This document shows, piece after piece, positions 12,149 through 23,290 of a DNA stretch of 64,000 nt. The notes beneath the pieces are model-generated. The model made no database searches. It had not been told where the DNA came from and saw only the letters and a list, made by a program, of their open reading frames with translations. A program made the translations under genes and the position numbers. The stretch covers positions 474,501 to 538,500 of the forward strand of contig JAFMOC010000093.1 of NCBI GenBank assembly GCA_019802505.1, in the 5' to 3' direction. The number at the start of each line of letters is the position of its first letter. Position 1 is the first letter of the stretch. This DNA comes from Corydoras sp. C115. Its lineage: Eukaryota; Chordata; Actinopteri; Siluriformes; Callichthyidae.

Positions 12149-15100
12149 CATTTAAACCTGTTCTTACACATGTATTTGAATTTGTTTTTGTTTTAAGTGG
12201 AAGCCAAACAAAGAACGAAACTATGCATCACTGTTTAAGGAAAAGTACTTCACTCAGATCATCGATCACTTCAACTTTAACAGTGTGGGAAATGGAACGT
12301 ACCCTCAACGCTATCTGATTACAGGTATGAACATCCACTAAACATGTCAGCGATTAGAAACCCAATAAAGACTGACTGCCCATAGCTTACATTTAAAACT
12401 TGAGGTTTGGAGGTTTGCCTTCAAATTATTTATTTTTTTGGTGGGAGGAGATGCAGTGACTCATGTGATGAAGTACATTTAGAGAAAATATAAATTGAAA
12501 ATGATTGTAAGTCATTTGGCATGAAAATGTTTGACCAAATAGATGTTGCTATTCAAAAGAAAGAACATAAATACAGTACCAGTCGAAAGTTTGAACACGT
12601 CGCCTTGTAATTTTATTATGTTCTGTTATCAGTTTCACATTGTGTAAAGATGGACTTTGTAGTTCTACAATTACAGACTGTAGTCCATCTGTTTGTGGAA
12701 TACAGTTGTTGTTTAAACTGGTACTCATTCATTCATTATCTCCCGCTTTATCCTCTATTAGGGTCGCGGTGGGGTTCCCCATGCCCATCCAGGGGAGAAC
12801 GTTTCGGGCGCTGGGCAGATAGACCCAGGACAGGGCGCCAATCCATCGCTGGGCACACACTCACTCACACAGACACACTCTATATGGGGCAATTTGGAGA
12901 ATTCAATTGACTTGATCCATGTTTTTGGACTGTGGGAGGAAACCGGAGAACCCGGAGGAAACCCACGCAGACACGGGGAGAACATGGAAACTCCACCCAG
13001 ATGGGGATTCGAACCGGGAATCACTAGCGCTGAGAGGCGAACGTGCTGACCACTAAGCCACCGTGCCGCCCTTAACTGGTACTAATATAGTATAAATCAG
13101 TAATGTGATTTAAACAGGGCTGAAAATCTGCATCAGCTAAACTCATTGCTCTTACTTTGCTCTTGTTTCTGCATCATCTTATAGATTTGTGTAAAATAAC
13201 CATCAGCTTTTCTCCTGACTCAACTCCACAGATAAGTTCTGGAAACAAGGTGATGGCCCTATTTTCTTCTACACCGGTAATGAAGGAGACATCTGGGACT
13301 TTGCCCTGAACTCTGGGTTCATTTTAGAGCTGGCAGCTGAGCAGGAAGCGCTGGTCATATTTGCCGAGCATGTGAGCAACTCCTCAGTACATAGAACAGT
13401 GTCATGTGATGAGTCTCAGGTCTTATAGACCACTGACTGTGTCATCATTCTGTAGTATGCACCTGGTTGGTTGTTCCCATATTTGGCAAGTAGCATTAAA
13501 TTGCATGTGCATATTAGTATTATGTCTAAACAGTGCTCCAGTGATGTAGAGGCAAAAAATGTACACAAAAGAAAGGAATCAGGTTCTAAACATGTTTATT
13601 AAAGAACAGAATATGATGGAGAAATATTCTGCCTTCCCTCCCCCATTCATTTTTGACAATAAAATATATATCAAATGCCAAATATGGATATATCGAGAAC
13701 TCCAGCTTGTTATTTGATGTTAGTGCTTCCTTAAAATTAAATTAGTATTGCTGTGTTGTTGATTAGGTTACTGATAATTGATTATTTAATCTAAATCCAC
13801 TTTGAACATCAGACAGAACCAATCAGTTAAAATCTGTGTCATTTGGTGAGTAGTTTTAGGGTCAAATGTTAGAAAATGTTATATAAATCATTATATAAAT
13901 AAAATATTGTTTATACAGAAAGCCATAGATGAAATAGTTTGCATTGCTGTGTGTTATGTAGACATTTTTATTATGTAGAAACCTAGAACAGAGTGCCACT
14001 TTGCTTTGTGTCATCAATGCACATATCTGAAATCGTAGAAATTCACCCCCAAAATAAAAGAGTCAAAATGTAAATAATTAATATAAAAGATGCGCGTGAA
14101 CATGGTTTAGTGTTGTACTGCGTTCGGCTTCTAGAGGATGTTAGAAGCCAAGCCATCCACTTGTTATACATCGGTTTGTTACAAAATGCTTGCAATGTCT
14201 TATTTTTATCAGAGCGGCCAGCAAATTAATCCATTAATCTGTGAGGTTGCATATTAAAGCTCTTTTTTATTATCTGATTAAAGCTTCAGTGTGCAGATTA
14301 TGATAGGTTTACAAAATGTCATTAAATTTTCCCCACAGTATTAATCTCATCACTCTTATCATCTGATGCACTAATTGTTACCATGCTTCTTTTTCACTCG
14401 TGTATGCAGAGATATTATGGAAAATCGCTTCCTTTCGGAGAAGAGTCCTTCAATATCCCAGAGATTGGGCTCCTCACTGTGGAGCAGGCGCTGGCTGATT
14501 ATGCAGTTATGATCACCGTGTTAAAGACGGAGTTGGCTGCTCAAAAATGCCCTGTTATCGTCTTCGGCGGGAGGTAAAATGTAGAGAACGTGTGGAGGAT
14601 TTACACATGAGAATCCATGAGGATTTACACATGCATCTAAACATCACTGATCGAAGAAACGTGTAAAATTCACTAGGGTTTCAGATGTGGACCCCGTGTT
14701 TCATCAGGATGGTGAAATAATGTGTCCTTGAATGAGCAACCTTCAAGAATCCTACATTAAAAATAACTCAGATTTTTAAAAATAAAGTTTGCAGGAAAAA
14801 AGTTAAACAGCAGGAAAAAAATACAAACTAAACATAAATTAGTAGGATTTAAAGTTGATGGATTTGTAAAGCAAAAACTTCAATCAGTAATTAAAATAAA
14901 TGAGTATCTATTAGGGTCGCGGTGGGGTTCTCCATGCCCATCCAGGGGAGAACGTCTCAGGCGCTGGGCAGATAGACCCAGGACAGGGCGCCAATCCATC
15001 GCTGGGCACACACTCACTCACACAGACACACTCTATATGGGGCAATTTTTGAGAATTCAATTGACTTGATCCATGTTTTTGGACTGTGGGAGGAAACCGG

Positions 15101-18100
15101 AGAACCCGGAGGAAACCCACGCAGACACGGGGAGAACAAGGAAACTCCACCCAGATGGGGATTCGAACCGGGAATCCCTAGCGCTGAGAGGCGAACGTGC
15201 TGACCACTAAGCCACCCCGCTGCCGTATGTTGATTTATTTTGTAAAAATGTGACAACAAATATACAACACTTCCTACTGAACCTGTCCTGGTTTATATGG
15301 ATGAAGTGGCTTAGTGGTTAGCATGTTCTCCTCTCAGCACTAGGGATTCCCGGTTCGAATCTCCATCTGGGTGGAGTTTCCATGTTCTCCCCGTGTCCGC
15401 GTGGGTTTCCTCCGGGTTCTCCGGTTTCCTCCCACAGTCCAAAAGCATGGATCAAGTTAATTGAGTTCTCTAAATTTCCCCATATAGAGTGTGTTTGAGT
15501 GAGTGAGTGTGTACCCAGCGATGGATTGGCGCCCTGTCCTGGGTGTATCTGCCCAGCGCCCGAGACGTTCTCCCCTGGATGGGCATGGGGAACCCCACCA
15601 CGAACCTAATAGAGGATAAAGCGGGAGATAATAAATGAATGAATATTAAGATTTATTATCGTGACAGAATTCATTCTTCTATGTTGATACAATTTCCTTC
15701 TCTTTCTCAGTTATGGTGGCATCCTGAGTGTTTACATGAGATTAAGATACCCGAACATCGTTGCTGGTGCGTTAGCTGCCAGTGCCCCCATCGTATCCAC
15801 GGTTGGAATGGGTGACTGGAAACAGTTCTTTCATGATGTTACAGCAGTAGGTTGAGTCTTTAATGTTAGGCCTACATGTTTCCTTCTCTGAAAATCCTTC
15901 GCTGGCTCTTTAAAGTGTCTTGTATTAAATAACTCGACACCTTTTCATGTGTGTGCAGGATTTTGAAAACTACAAACCCGCCTGCAAGGATGCCGTTCGA
16001 GGCGCTTTCCAAAAGTTGCAGACTTTGGCTCAACAAGAAGGTAATGTTCTACTTGCCTTCCAGGATTTGATGTCTGGTTGTGACCTGAGGAAGACAGTAT
16101 GAGCTTGTTTTATTAATTTCACGTATTTGCATTAAACTGGACAGACTACTCCAGCATCCAGTCAGCATTCTCACTGTGCAAGACTCCATCCTCCAAAGAT
16201 ATCCACCAGCTGAATGGTTTCCTGCGCAATGCTTTCACCCAGATGGCCATGATGGACTACCCCTACAACACCAGCTTCATGTCAATCATGCCTGCTTTTC
16301 CTGTAAAGGTCAGGCCTTTTAAAATACTTTATTTAACTTGGTCTTTGTATGAAGTTGATCTAACCTTGTCTTGATCTGATGCTTAAAGAGGCCTTGGTGT
16401 ATGGTCTCTGTATTATAGAGAGTAACAACACGTCTCTGAACTAACTATCTGAACTTACTTTAAATAGTTTATTGAATAATAATGATTTTATTTATAAGTC
16501 AGTGAGGGATAAACCAAATTATTTTCTACTTTAAATCCTATTTTAAAAACGGGTACTGATTTATTGTTTTGGATTGTGTATTTGATTTGTCTAGTGCTTT
16601 ATAAGTTAATTTTAGTGTCCCACCAGGTTCTGTTGTAAAGCCTTCACTTTTCACGCTTAACGTTCTTGTGATGTGTAATCACAGAAAGGTCACGATAACA
16701 ACAAGATTTCCTTTAATTAATTAATTATTTAATTCATTCATTCATTCATTATCTTCCGCTTTATCCTATATTATGGTCGCGGGGGGGTTCCCCATGCCCA
16801 TCAAGGGGAGAACGTTTCAGATACACCCAGCACAGGACGCTAATCTATCGCTGGGCACACACTCACTCACAGACACGCACCCAAACACACTCTATATGGG
16901 GCAATTTGGAGAACTCATCTGACTTGATCCATGTTTTTGGACTGTGAGAGGAACCCGGAGGAAACCCACGCGGACACGGGGAGAACATGGAAACTCCACA
17001 CAGATGGGGATTCGAACCGGGAATCTCTAGTGCTGAGAGGAGAACATGCCAACCACTAAGACACCATGCCACCCGATTTCCTTAAATTGTATATATATTT
17101 TTTTTATTATTTTTTTGTTTTAAGTTTATCCTGAAATTCTGTTAGTGTGTTTTTGCTCATCTGTTTAAGAATTGTAACTTTCTTCTCATCCAGTAGATGT
17201 CTATCAGTTTTAGAATGCATGAGCACCACCTAGTGGTGATAGTGAGACATTACACACCACCAGGCAACAACAAAAAAAAAGTAAAACAGATTTAAGCAAA
17301 TAGATGCACAATGAGACATTTGGTCTTTTGAGGTGTTAATTATAGAAATGTATTTTCAGATGTTGCTTTGTCTTTTCATGTTGCTTAAAGATAATCATAT
17401 GAAAATGTTTTTTTTCTAATCATCTATCACAACACCATATGACCTCAATATAAACCCAAACCTTGATTCAGTTCATAAGCATGTATAAATCTTTTTATTT
17501 TACAGGTAGCTTGTGATGTCATGCTGAACAGTTCTGAAGTGCTGTCTGGTCTTAAAGATGCTGTAGGTAAGACATTTATTTTACTTTTTTTTTGTTTAAA
17601 TAACCTTAAATGAAATATGCTTTAAAATATCTTGGGTTTTTTTTTTTGTTTTTTTTTCTCTGTAGGAATTTTGTACAACTCTACGGGAGATCAGGGTTGT
17701 TTTGACCTCTATGCACTTTATGTTGAGTGTGCAGATCCAACAGGCTGTGGTTTAGGCTTCAACAGCTACGCCTGGGACTATCAGGTTCCTGTCTTTCAAA
17801 TCTTTGTGTGTGTGGTGTGTGTGTGTGGCATGTAATGAGTAAGAAATGCCCCATAAATTACTATTCTTCCTATAGATGTTACTGAAATGGTCATTGATGT
17901 ATAAAGTAATGAATATAAATGAAGTCACAGATCTTTTGTCCATCAGGCCTGCAACGAGATCGAAATGTGCTTTGAGAGCAACAATGTGACCGACATGTTC
18001 CCCCCGATGGCCTTCACAGAGAGCATGAGAGAGCAGTACTGTGAGAAACGATGGGCAGTGGTTCCTCGTCCAGGCTGGTTGAAAACCCAGTACTGGGGTG

Positions 18101-20885
18101 ATGGTGAGGCTCACACTTAAACCTATTTTTTTTAAAAGGATTTATTAGTTGGTGGTAATCAAGGTGTTTACATAAAAAAAAAATCAACCTTGGGTTTGTG
18201 AAAGGTGTTCTATAAATTAAACTTATTATTAAATGTAATGTTCATGTAGTGTGTGTAATGTTTCATACAGTCTAAAGTACATCCAGAAGTTTGTAAAAAA
18301 AAAAAAAGGAAATTAATTCTATAATAAAAGTGTAGTAGGTATGATTAAAAAATATAAAGTGTAATAGTATCATGCACAGGTGGCACGGTGTCTTAGTGGT
18401 TAGCACGTTCGCCTCTCAGCACTAGGGATGAATCCCGGTTCGAATCCCCATCTGGGTGGAGTTTCCATGTTGTCCGCGTGGGTTTCCTCCGGGTTCTCCG
18501 GTTTCCTCCCACAGTCCAAAAACATGGATCAAGTCAATTGAGTTCTCCAAATTGCCCCATATAGAGTGTGTATGCGTGCGTGTCTGTGTGAGTGAGTGTG
18601 TTGCCAGTGATAGATTGGCGTCCTGTCCTGGGTGTATCTGCCCAGCTCCCGAAACGTTCTCCCCTGGATGGGGATGGGGAACCCCCCCGCGACCTTAACA
18701 TAGGATAAAGTGGAAGATAATGGATGAATGAGTATCATGCACATGAATATGACTGTGCAGCTGGTATTGTGCTATTTGGTTTAGGTTAGTGATTTTGAAC
18801 TAAAGTTATGAAAGTGTGTGTGTGGTTAGTTTTATTCTAGTAACTAGTCATTTCACTTCTTTTGCTTAAATCCTGTTTCCTGCAGCTCTTTCAACAGCGA
18901 GCAATATCATCTTCTCCAATGGTGATCTGGATCCATGGGCCAATGGAGGGGTGAGAGGCTTAACTGAATGTTATCACAAAAACCCCACACGTGCGACGCT
19001 GATGGAGATAATCTCAACCTTATTTCTTCTTCTGCTTCAGATCCGAAAGTCACTGAGTGAGTCTTTGATTGCAATCAACATCGCAGATGGAGCACATCAT
19101 CTTGATTTAAGGTGAAATCTGCAAACACAAATCCAATGAACCTGTTTCCTCTTAAGTCATTATTGCTTATGTAATGGAGAGCGTCGCGTTCACACTGTGA
19201 GCTCTGTATCATCAGATTTTCTGGGAGCTACACGTCTCCAGTTTACAGTAATAATAAAACCTGAACTTAGTGGTGGCGGCACGGTGGCTTAGTGTTTAGC
19301 ATGTTCTCCTCTCAGCACTAGGGATTCCCGGTTCGAATCCCCATCTGGGTGGAGTTTCCATGTTCTCCCCGTGTCCGCGTGGGTTTCCTCCGGGTTCTCC
19401 AGTTTCCTCCCACAGTCCAAAAACATGGATCAAGTTAATTGAATTATCCAAATTGCCCCATATAGAGTGTGTTTGTGTGAGTGAGTGTGTGCCCAGCGAT
19501 GGATTGGCGCCCTGTCCTGGGTGTATCTGCCCAGCGCCCGAGATGTTCTCCCCTGGATGGGCATGGGGAACCCCACCGCGACCCTCATATAGGATAAAGC
19601 GGAAGATAATGGATGGATGGATTATTATTATTATTATTATTATATATTATGCTTTGCATCTCTGAGATCATCACAGATCTCATTAGTACACGTACAAAAC
19701 TATTAGAACTAACTGCAGGTTTATATTTTAACCTTTAACATTTGTCCATGGAACAACAAAAGCTAAATGGATGCGATGGATTGGCGTCCTGTCCTGGGTG
19801 TATCTGCCCAGCACCCGAAACGTTCTCCCATGGATGGGCATGGGGAACCCCCCGCGACCCTAATAGAGGATAAAGTGGAAGATATTAAATGAATGAACTT
19901 AGTGGTCACTTTAATAGGTAGAGAATTTTACACCTTTTTGTCCATTTTATCAGCTTCACATTGCTGTTGCTATAGTACAGTTCAGTCCACCTGTTTCTAA
20001 ATATAGTTTGTTGGTCTTGTTGGTGCTGGACATCGGGACTCATACCGGTGAATATGGGATTCCTGTAGTTTCCAGTGTGTACAAGTCCATTGTATCCTCA
20101 TTGCTGCAGGGCTGCTGTATAATGGCTGACCCTTGTACTCATGACTGATACTTGAAGGTCACTTTAAATAAAAATGACCTTATGTAAAGTAGATGTTCAA
20201 TATAATGTTTTATGTTCATTGTTTTTACCCAGGAATGTATAACTTTCATTCATTCATTGTCTTCCGCTTTATCCTATATTAGGGTCGCGGGGGGGTTCCC
20301 CATGCCCATCCAGGAGAGAACGTTTCGGGTGCTGGGAAAATACACCCAGGACAGGGCGCCAATCCATCGCTGGGCACACACTCACTCACACACACACTAT
20401 ATATGGGGCAATTTGGAGAACTCAATTGACTTGATGCATGTTTTTGGACTGTGGGAGGAAACCGGAGAACACGGAGGAAACCCACGCGGAAACAGGGAGA
20501 ACATGGGAACTCCACCCAGGTTGGGATTCGAACCGGGAATCCCTAGTGCTGAGAGGAGAACATGCTGAACACTAAGCCACCTGGAATGTATAACTTCACA
20601 CCATGTAATTAAGTAAACTCTCACTGAGGGTCTTAGTGTTTGAACCCTGCAAGCTTTACTGCTTCCACTGATGCACATTTCTAAACCTCAGGACGATTGG
20701 TTGTAATAAGTGCAACATGCTGATTTCTGTTCACTGGTCAGACGTCCAGGTTGTAACACTGATGGTTGTTCTTTTTCAGAGCATCCAACGATGCTGATCC
20801 TCCATCAGTCAGAAAAGCACGACAGCAAGAAGCCTCCATCATCGCTCAGTGGGTAAAGAGTGCAAGAGAGAAAATCCATGATTAA
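11343..20885 (+). CDS. dpp7: Dipeptidyl peptidase 2 (lysosomal serine peptidase, family S28), complete
   Basis: Removes N-terminal dipeptides (X-Pro/X-Ala) in lysosomes or secretory vesicles. Thirteen coding exons: 11343-11417, 12198-12324, 13232-13371, 14410-14573, 15711-15846, 15959-16040, 16145-16308, 17506-17566, 17666-17784, 17947-18103, 18886-18950, 19041-19111, 20780-20885. Total 1467 nt, 488 residues, close to human DPP7 as I recall it (about 492). Exon 1 encodes a hydrophobic signal peptide (MAARRFLFGALLSVCC). The S28 triad is visible: Ser in GGSYGG, split across exons 4/5; Asp in NGDLDPW (exon 11); His in ADGAHHLDL (exon 12). N-glycosylation sequons include NSVGNGT, NSTGD and NNVT. 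All introns are GT-AG and phases agree. The gene is tail-to-tail with man1b1, as in human. No frameshift or stop was seen. Confidence 0.96.
11751..12095 (-). mobile_element. V-SINE in dpp7 intron 1 (likely source of a transduction)
   Basis: Full length. The direct repeat AAAGCATAATAT plus AAT units lies on both sides (about 11719-11750 and 12096-12146). Its 3' flank (11620-11750) reappears, inverted relative to the gene, at 19621-19768 in dpp7 intron 12. Confidence 0.9.
12572..12724 (+). mobile_element. Partial Tc1/mariner-like MITE
   Basis: Begins with the terminal motif ACAGTACCAGTC and contains the internal GATGGACTTTGTAGTTC hairpin arm. It is cut by the SINE at 12725; AACTGGTACT after the SINE may be the other terminus. 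Confidence 0.6.
12726..13070 (-). mobile_element. V-SINE in dpp7 intron 2
   Basis: Full length, with the direct repeat AACTGGTACT (12716-12725 and 13074-13083). Inserted in or beside a MITE. Confidence 0.9.
14906..15224 (-). mobile_element. V-SINE in dpp7 intron 4 (left arm of inverted pair)
   Basis: Nearly full length with a shortened tail. Faces an oppositely oriented copy only about 75 bp away. Confidence 0.9.
15300..15646 (+). mobile_element. V-SINE in dpp7 intron 4 (right arm of inverted pair)
   Basis: Full copy ending about 65 bp before dpp7 exon 5. With 14906-15224 it forms a long inverted repeat in the pre-mRNA. Confidence 0.9.
16733..17074 (-). mobile_element. V-SINE in dpp7 intron 7
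   Basis: Full length with a small internal deletion near CAGATACACCC. Imperfect direct repeats GATTTCCTT flank it. Confidence 0.88.
18379..18730 (+). mobile_element. V-SINE in dpp7 intron 10
   Basis: Full length, flanked by the 13 bp repeat AGTATCATGCACA (18366-18378 and 18731-18743). Confidence 0.92.
19275..19893 (+). mobile_element. Chimeric V-SINE with 3'-transduced dpp7 intron 1 sequence
   Basis: Parts in order: full SINE (19275-19620), (ATT)n, about 125 bp matching the inverse of 11620-11745 (to 19768), then the 3' half of a second SINE (19769-19893). The whole unit, not the single SINE, is bounded by exact 13 bp repeats TGAACTTAGTGGT (19262-19274 and 19894-19906). It lies in dpp7 intron 12. 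Confidence 0.85.
20246..20582 (-). mobile_element. V-SINE in dpp7 intron 12
   Basis: Full length, with direct repeats of GGAATGTATAACTT on both sides. Confidence 0.92.
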
Positions 20886-21069
20886 AAAAAACAACTTGCA
20901 AAAGTGCCATCGACTTCAGGTCAATATGAATAAGTATTTTACTCAGACCATGATCAGATTATCCACACTCATCGTCCAATCACGTATCAGTATTAATGAA
21001 ACTGCTTTTAATTGCACAGTAATTAAACTTTGCCCCAAACCTTGTACGACGTTAAAGATTTTGCTATAA

Positions 21070-21075
21070 AATAAA
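21070..21075 (+). terminator. Polyadenylation signal AATAAA of dpp7
   Basis: AATAAA lies 185 bp after the dpp7 stop codon and is followed by a T-rich stretch (21079-21090), a usual arrangement for a vertebrate 3' end. It is the first canonical signal after the stop. Confidence 0.6.
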
Positions 21076-21943
21076 ATGTTTTTTTTTTTCAAAAATCAGT
21101 TTTCTAAAGAACAAAACCAGACATTTCAGAAATATATTTATTGATAAAAGCTTTTGAACTGATTACCCATAATGACCATCGAAACCATTGCACAATTGTA
21201 CATGTCCATATTAATTGACGGTACAAGCCTCGAACATGATCTTCACCATTAAAACAAAACCGAGTATCAAATATATTTTCCTTAATTCTCCTTTGAATGA
21301 GTTCCATCTTTGGTCAATGAAAAATTAAGGACTATATTCATTTATACAGAAATTCATTCTTTTAAAAAAATATACAACACTGGATAAAAATACACGGAGA
21401 AGCCCTTAAATCTGTGAGATGAAAAAAGCTGTACATCAGCTGCAAGAGCGACACATTCTCTTGTTTACGATCACAGGTCTGCCAACACGACGAAGCCACA
21501 GCTACGGTTTCAATCAAATGTTCAAAACGACGTCATTATAATACAAATCAGATTCCGTGTTTGTGCTCTGGAAAGATTCAAAGGCACGAGTTACAGCGAC
21601 CTCCTGAACGCAGCGGCGACTCGGATTTCGTTGTGTTGATTCGGAGCTTTGACTCGAACCTATCAGAATATTCAGTCTAATTACAGAATTAACTGATCAA
21701 TCATTTTCACCATGAAGCCTTCTGTGTCTGCATTTAAAGTAGAAAAGAAAAGAAAAAGACGCTGTAAAAGTCCTGCGCTGTGTTCATCTGTCCTCCACAC
21801 AGAAACGTTTCATTTTGATTTTGTGATGTCTCCCAATTTCGGTAACGTTGACAAACACTTTGAACTGAGGATTTTAGATTCCTCCAGCGTTTAAAACTAC
21901 AACTCATTTCATGGGATTTGAGGATTTGGGCTGTAAAAAAATT

Positions 21944-22138
21944 GGGTCATTTATTGGACGCTTTTATCCAAAGCGATTTACAAGGTGAGCACAGGGTTCA
22001 TCACAACATCCCTGGAACAATGAGGGTTAAGGGTCTTGCTCAAGGACCCACACTGGTAACTTCAGTGGACCTGGGATTTGAACCCCCAACCTTCAGATTG
22101 ACAGCTCAATGCCCTGACCACTGAGCTAACCCGCTGTA
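21944..22138 (-). mobile_element. Second tRNA-headed SINE family, copy 1
   Basis: Minus-strand head GTTAGCTCAGTGGTCAGGG (A box) and GGTTCAAATCC-like B box; tail TAAATCGCTTTGGATAAAAG. Distinct from the V-SINE core. Confidence 0.75.
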
Positions 22139-22589
22139 AACAGTACAGTAGTCTTTGATAATGACGGACCTGCTTCACTGGACGATGCCTCACGGCGTTT
22201 AACCTTCTTTACTGGTCTGATAAACTCAAGCCACTTTTATATTTATTGTGCATTTCATGGTTCAAAGTTTCAAGTTTGGTCAAAAGTATGAGGACTTGTT
22301 ACTTCCATTAAAGTAAATGGTAAAGCTGTATTATACAAAACCATTTCAACAGTTTGAACTTTATGCTTGTGGCTGCTTTGGCACCAAACTAAATTTCTCT
22401 ATACACAAAGTGCAGCATCAACACAACCCCAATTTATTTGAATGGGCTTGTCAGATAAGTGGATGTGTGTTTGCTCTTCAGTCCTGTCTAACCTTTTGTA
22501 CCTGGAACAAAATGTCCAGATTACACTGATTCTGGTCCATGGTGATTAAAGGTGAAGGTTTTCATGAGGTAGGTCACCGGGTCTTTTCT

Positions 22590-22795
22590 CAATAATATTT
22601 TACAAATGAACCAATCGGGGGGCAATTAGTACCTCTAATTTAACAACTAATATGTCTTTGGAATGTAAGTGACTCAAGGGAAAAAACATCTCAGGTACAT
22701 GACGATGTGCAGACTCCACAGAGAGGACCTTTTGTTTGCTCCAGTTGGGATTCGAACCTGAGACATGCTTGCTGCTAACCACTGCACTGCTTTAT
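22590..22795 (-). mobile_element. Old V-SINE relic
   Basis: Retains the tRNA-like head on minus (AGTGGTTAGCAGCAAGCATG, GGTTCGAATCCC) and weak core similarity. Strongly diverged, so inserted long before the common copies. Confidence 0.55.
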
Positions 22796-22940
22796 ATCAC
22801 GCAAAATAAATCTTGTGGCCCTAAATTGGGATGTGTGTAAATATATACAGAAAGAGCTAGATATAAAAATTAAATAGTGACTAAAATTAAGTAGAGACTA
22901 CCATAAGTATTGGTATTGAGTAATGCAGACGCCTTCAAGA

Positions 22941-23290
22941 CATTCATTCATTCATTCATTCATTATCTTCCGCTTTATCCTCTATTAGGGTCGCGGTGGG
23001 GTTCCCCATGCCCATCCAAGGGAGAACGTTTCGGGCGCTGGGCAGATACACCCAGGACAGGGCGCCAATCCATCGCTGGGCACACACTCACTCACACAGA
23101 CACACTCTATATGGGGCACACTCAATTGACTTGATCCATGTTTTTGGACTGTGGGAGGAAACCGGAGAACCCGGAGGAAACCCACGCGGACACGGGGAGA
23201 ACATGGAAACTCCACCCAGATGGGGATTCGAACCGGGAATCCTTAGTGCTGAGAGGAGAACGTGCTAACCACTAAGCCACCGTGCCGCCC
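22941..23290 (-). mobile_element. V-SINE
   Basis: Full length, between near-identical CCTTCAAGACA repeats; the AATTTGGAGAA segment is missing. Confidence 0.92.
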
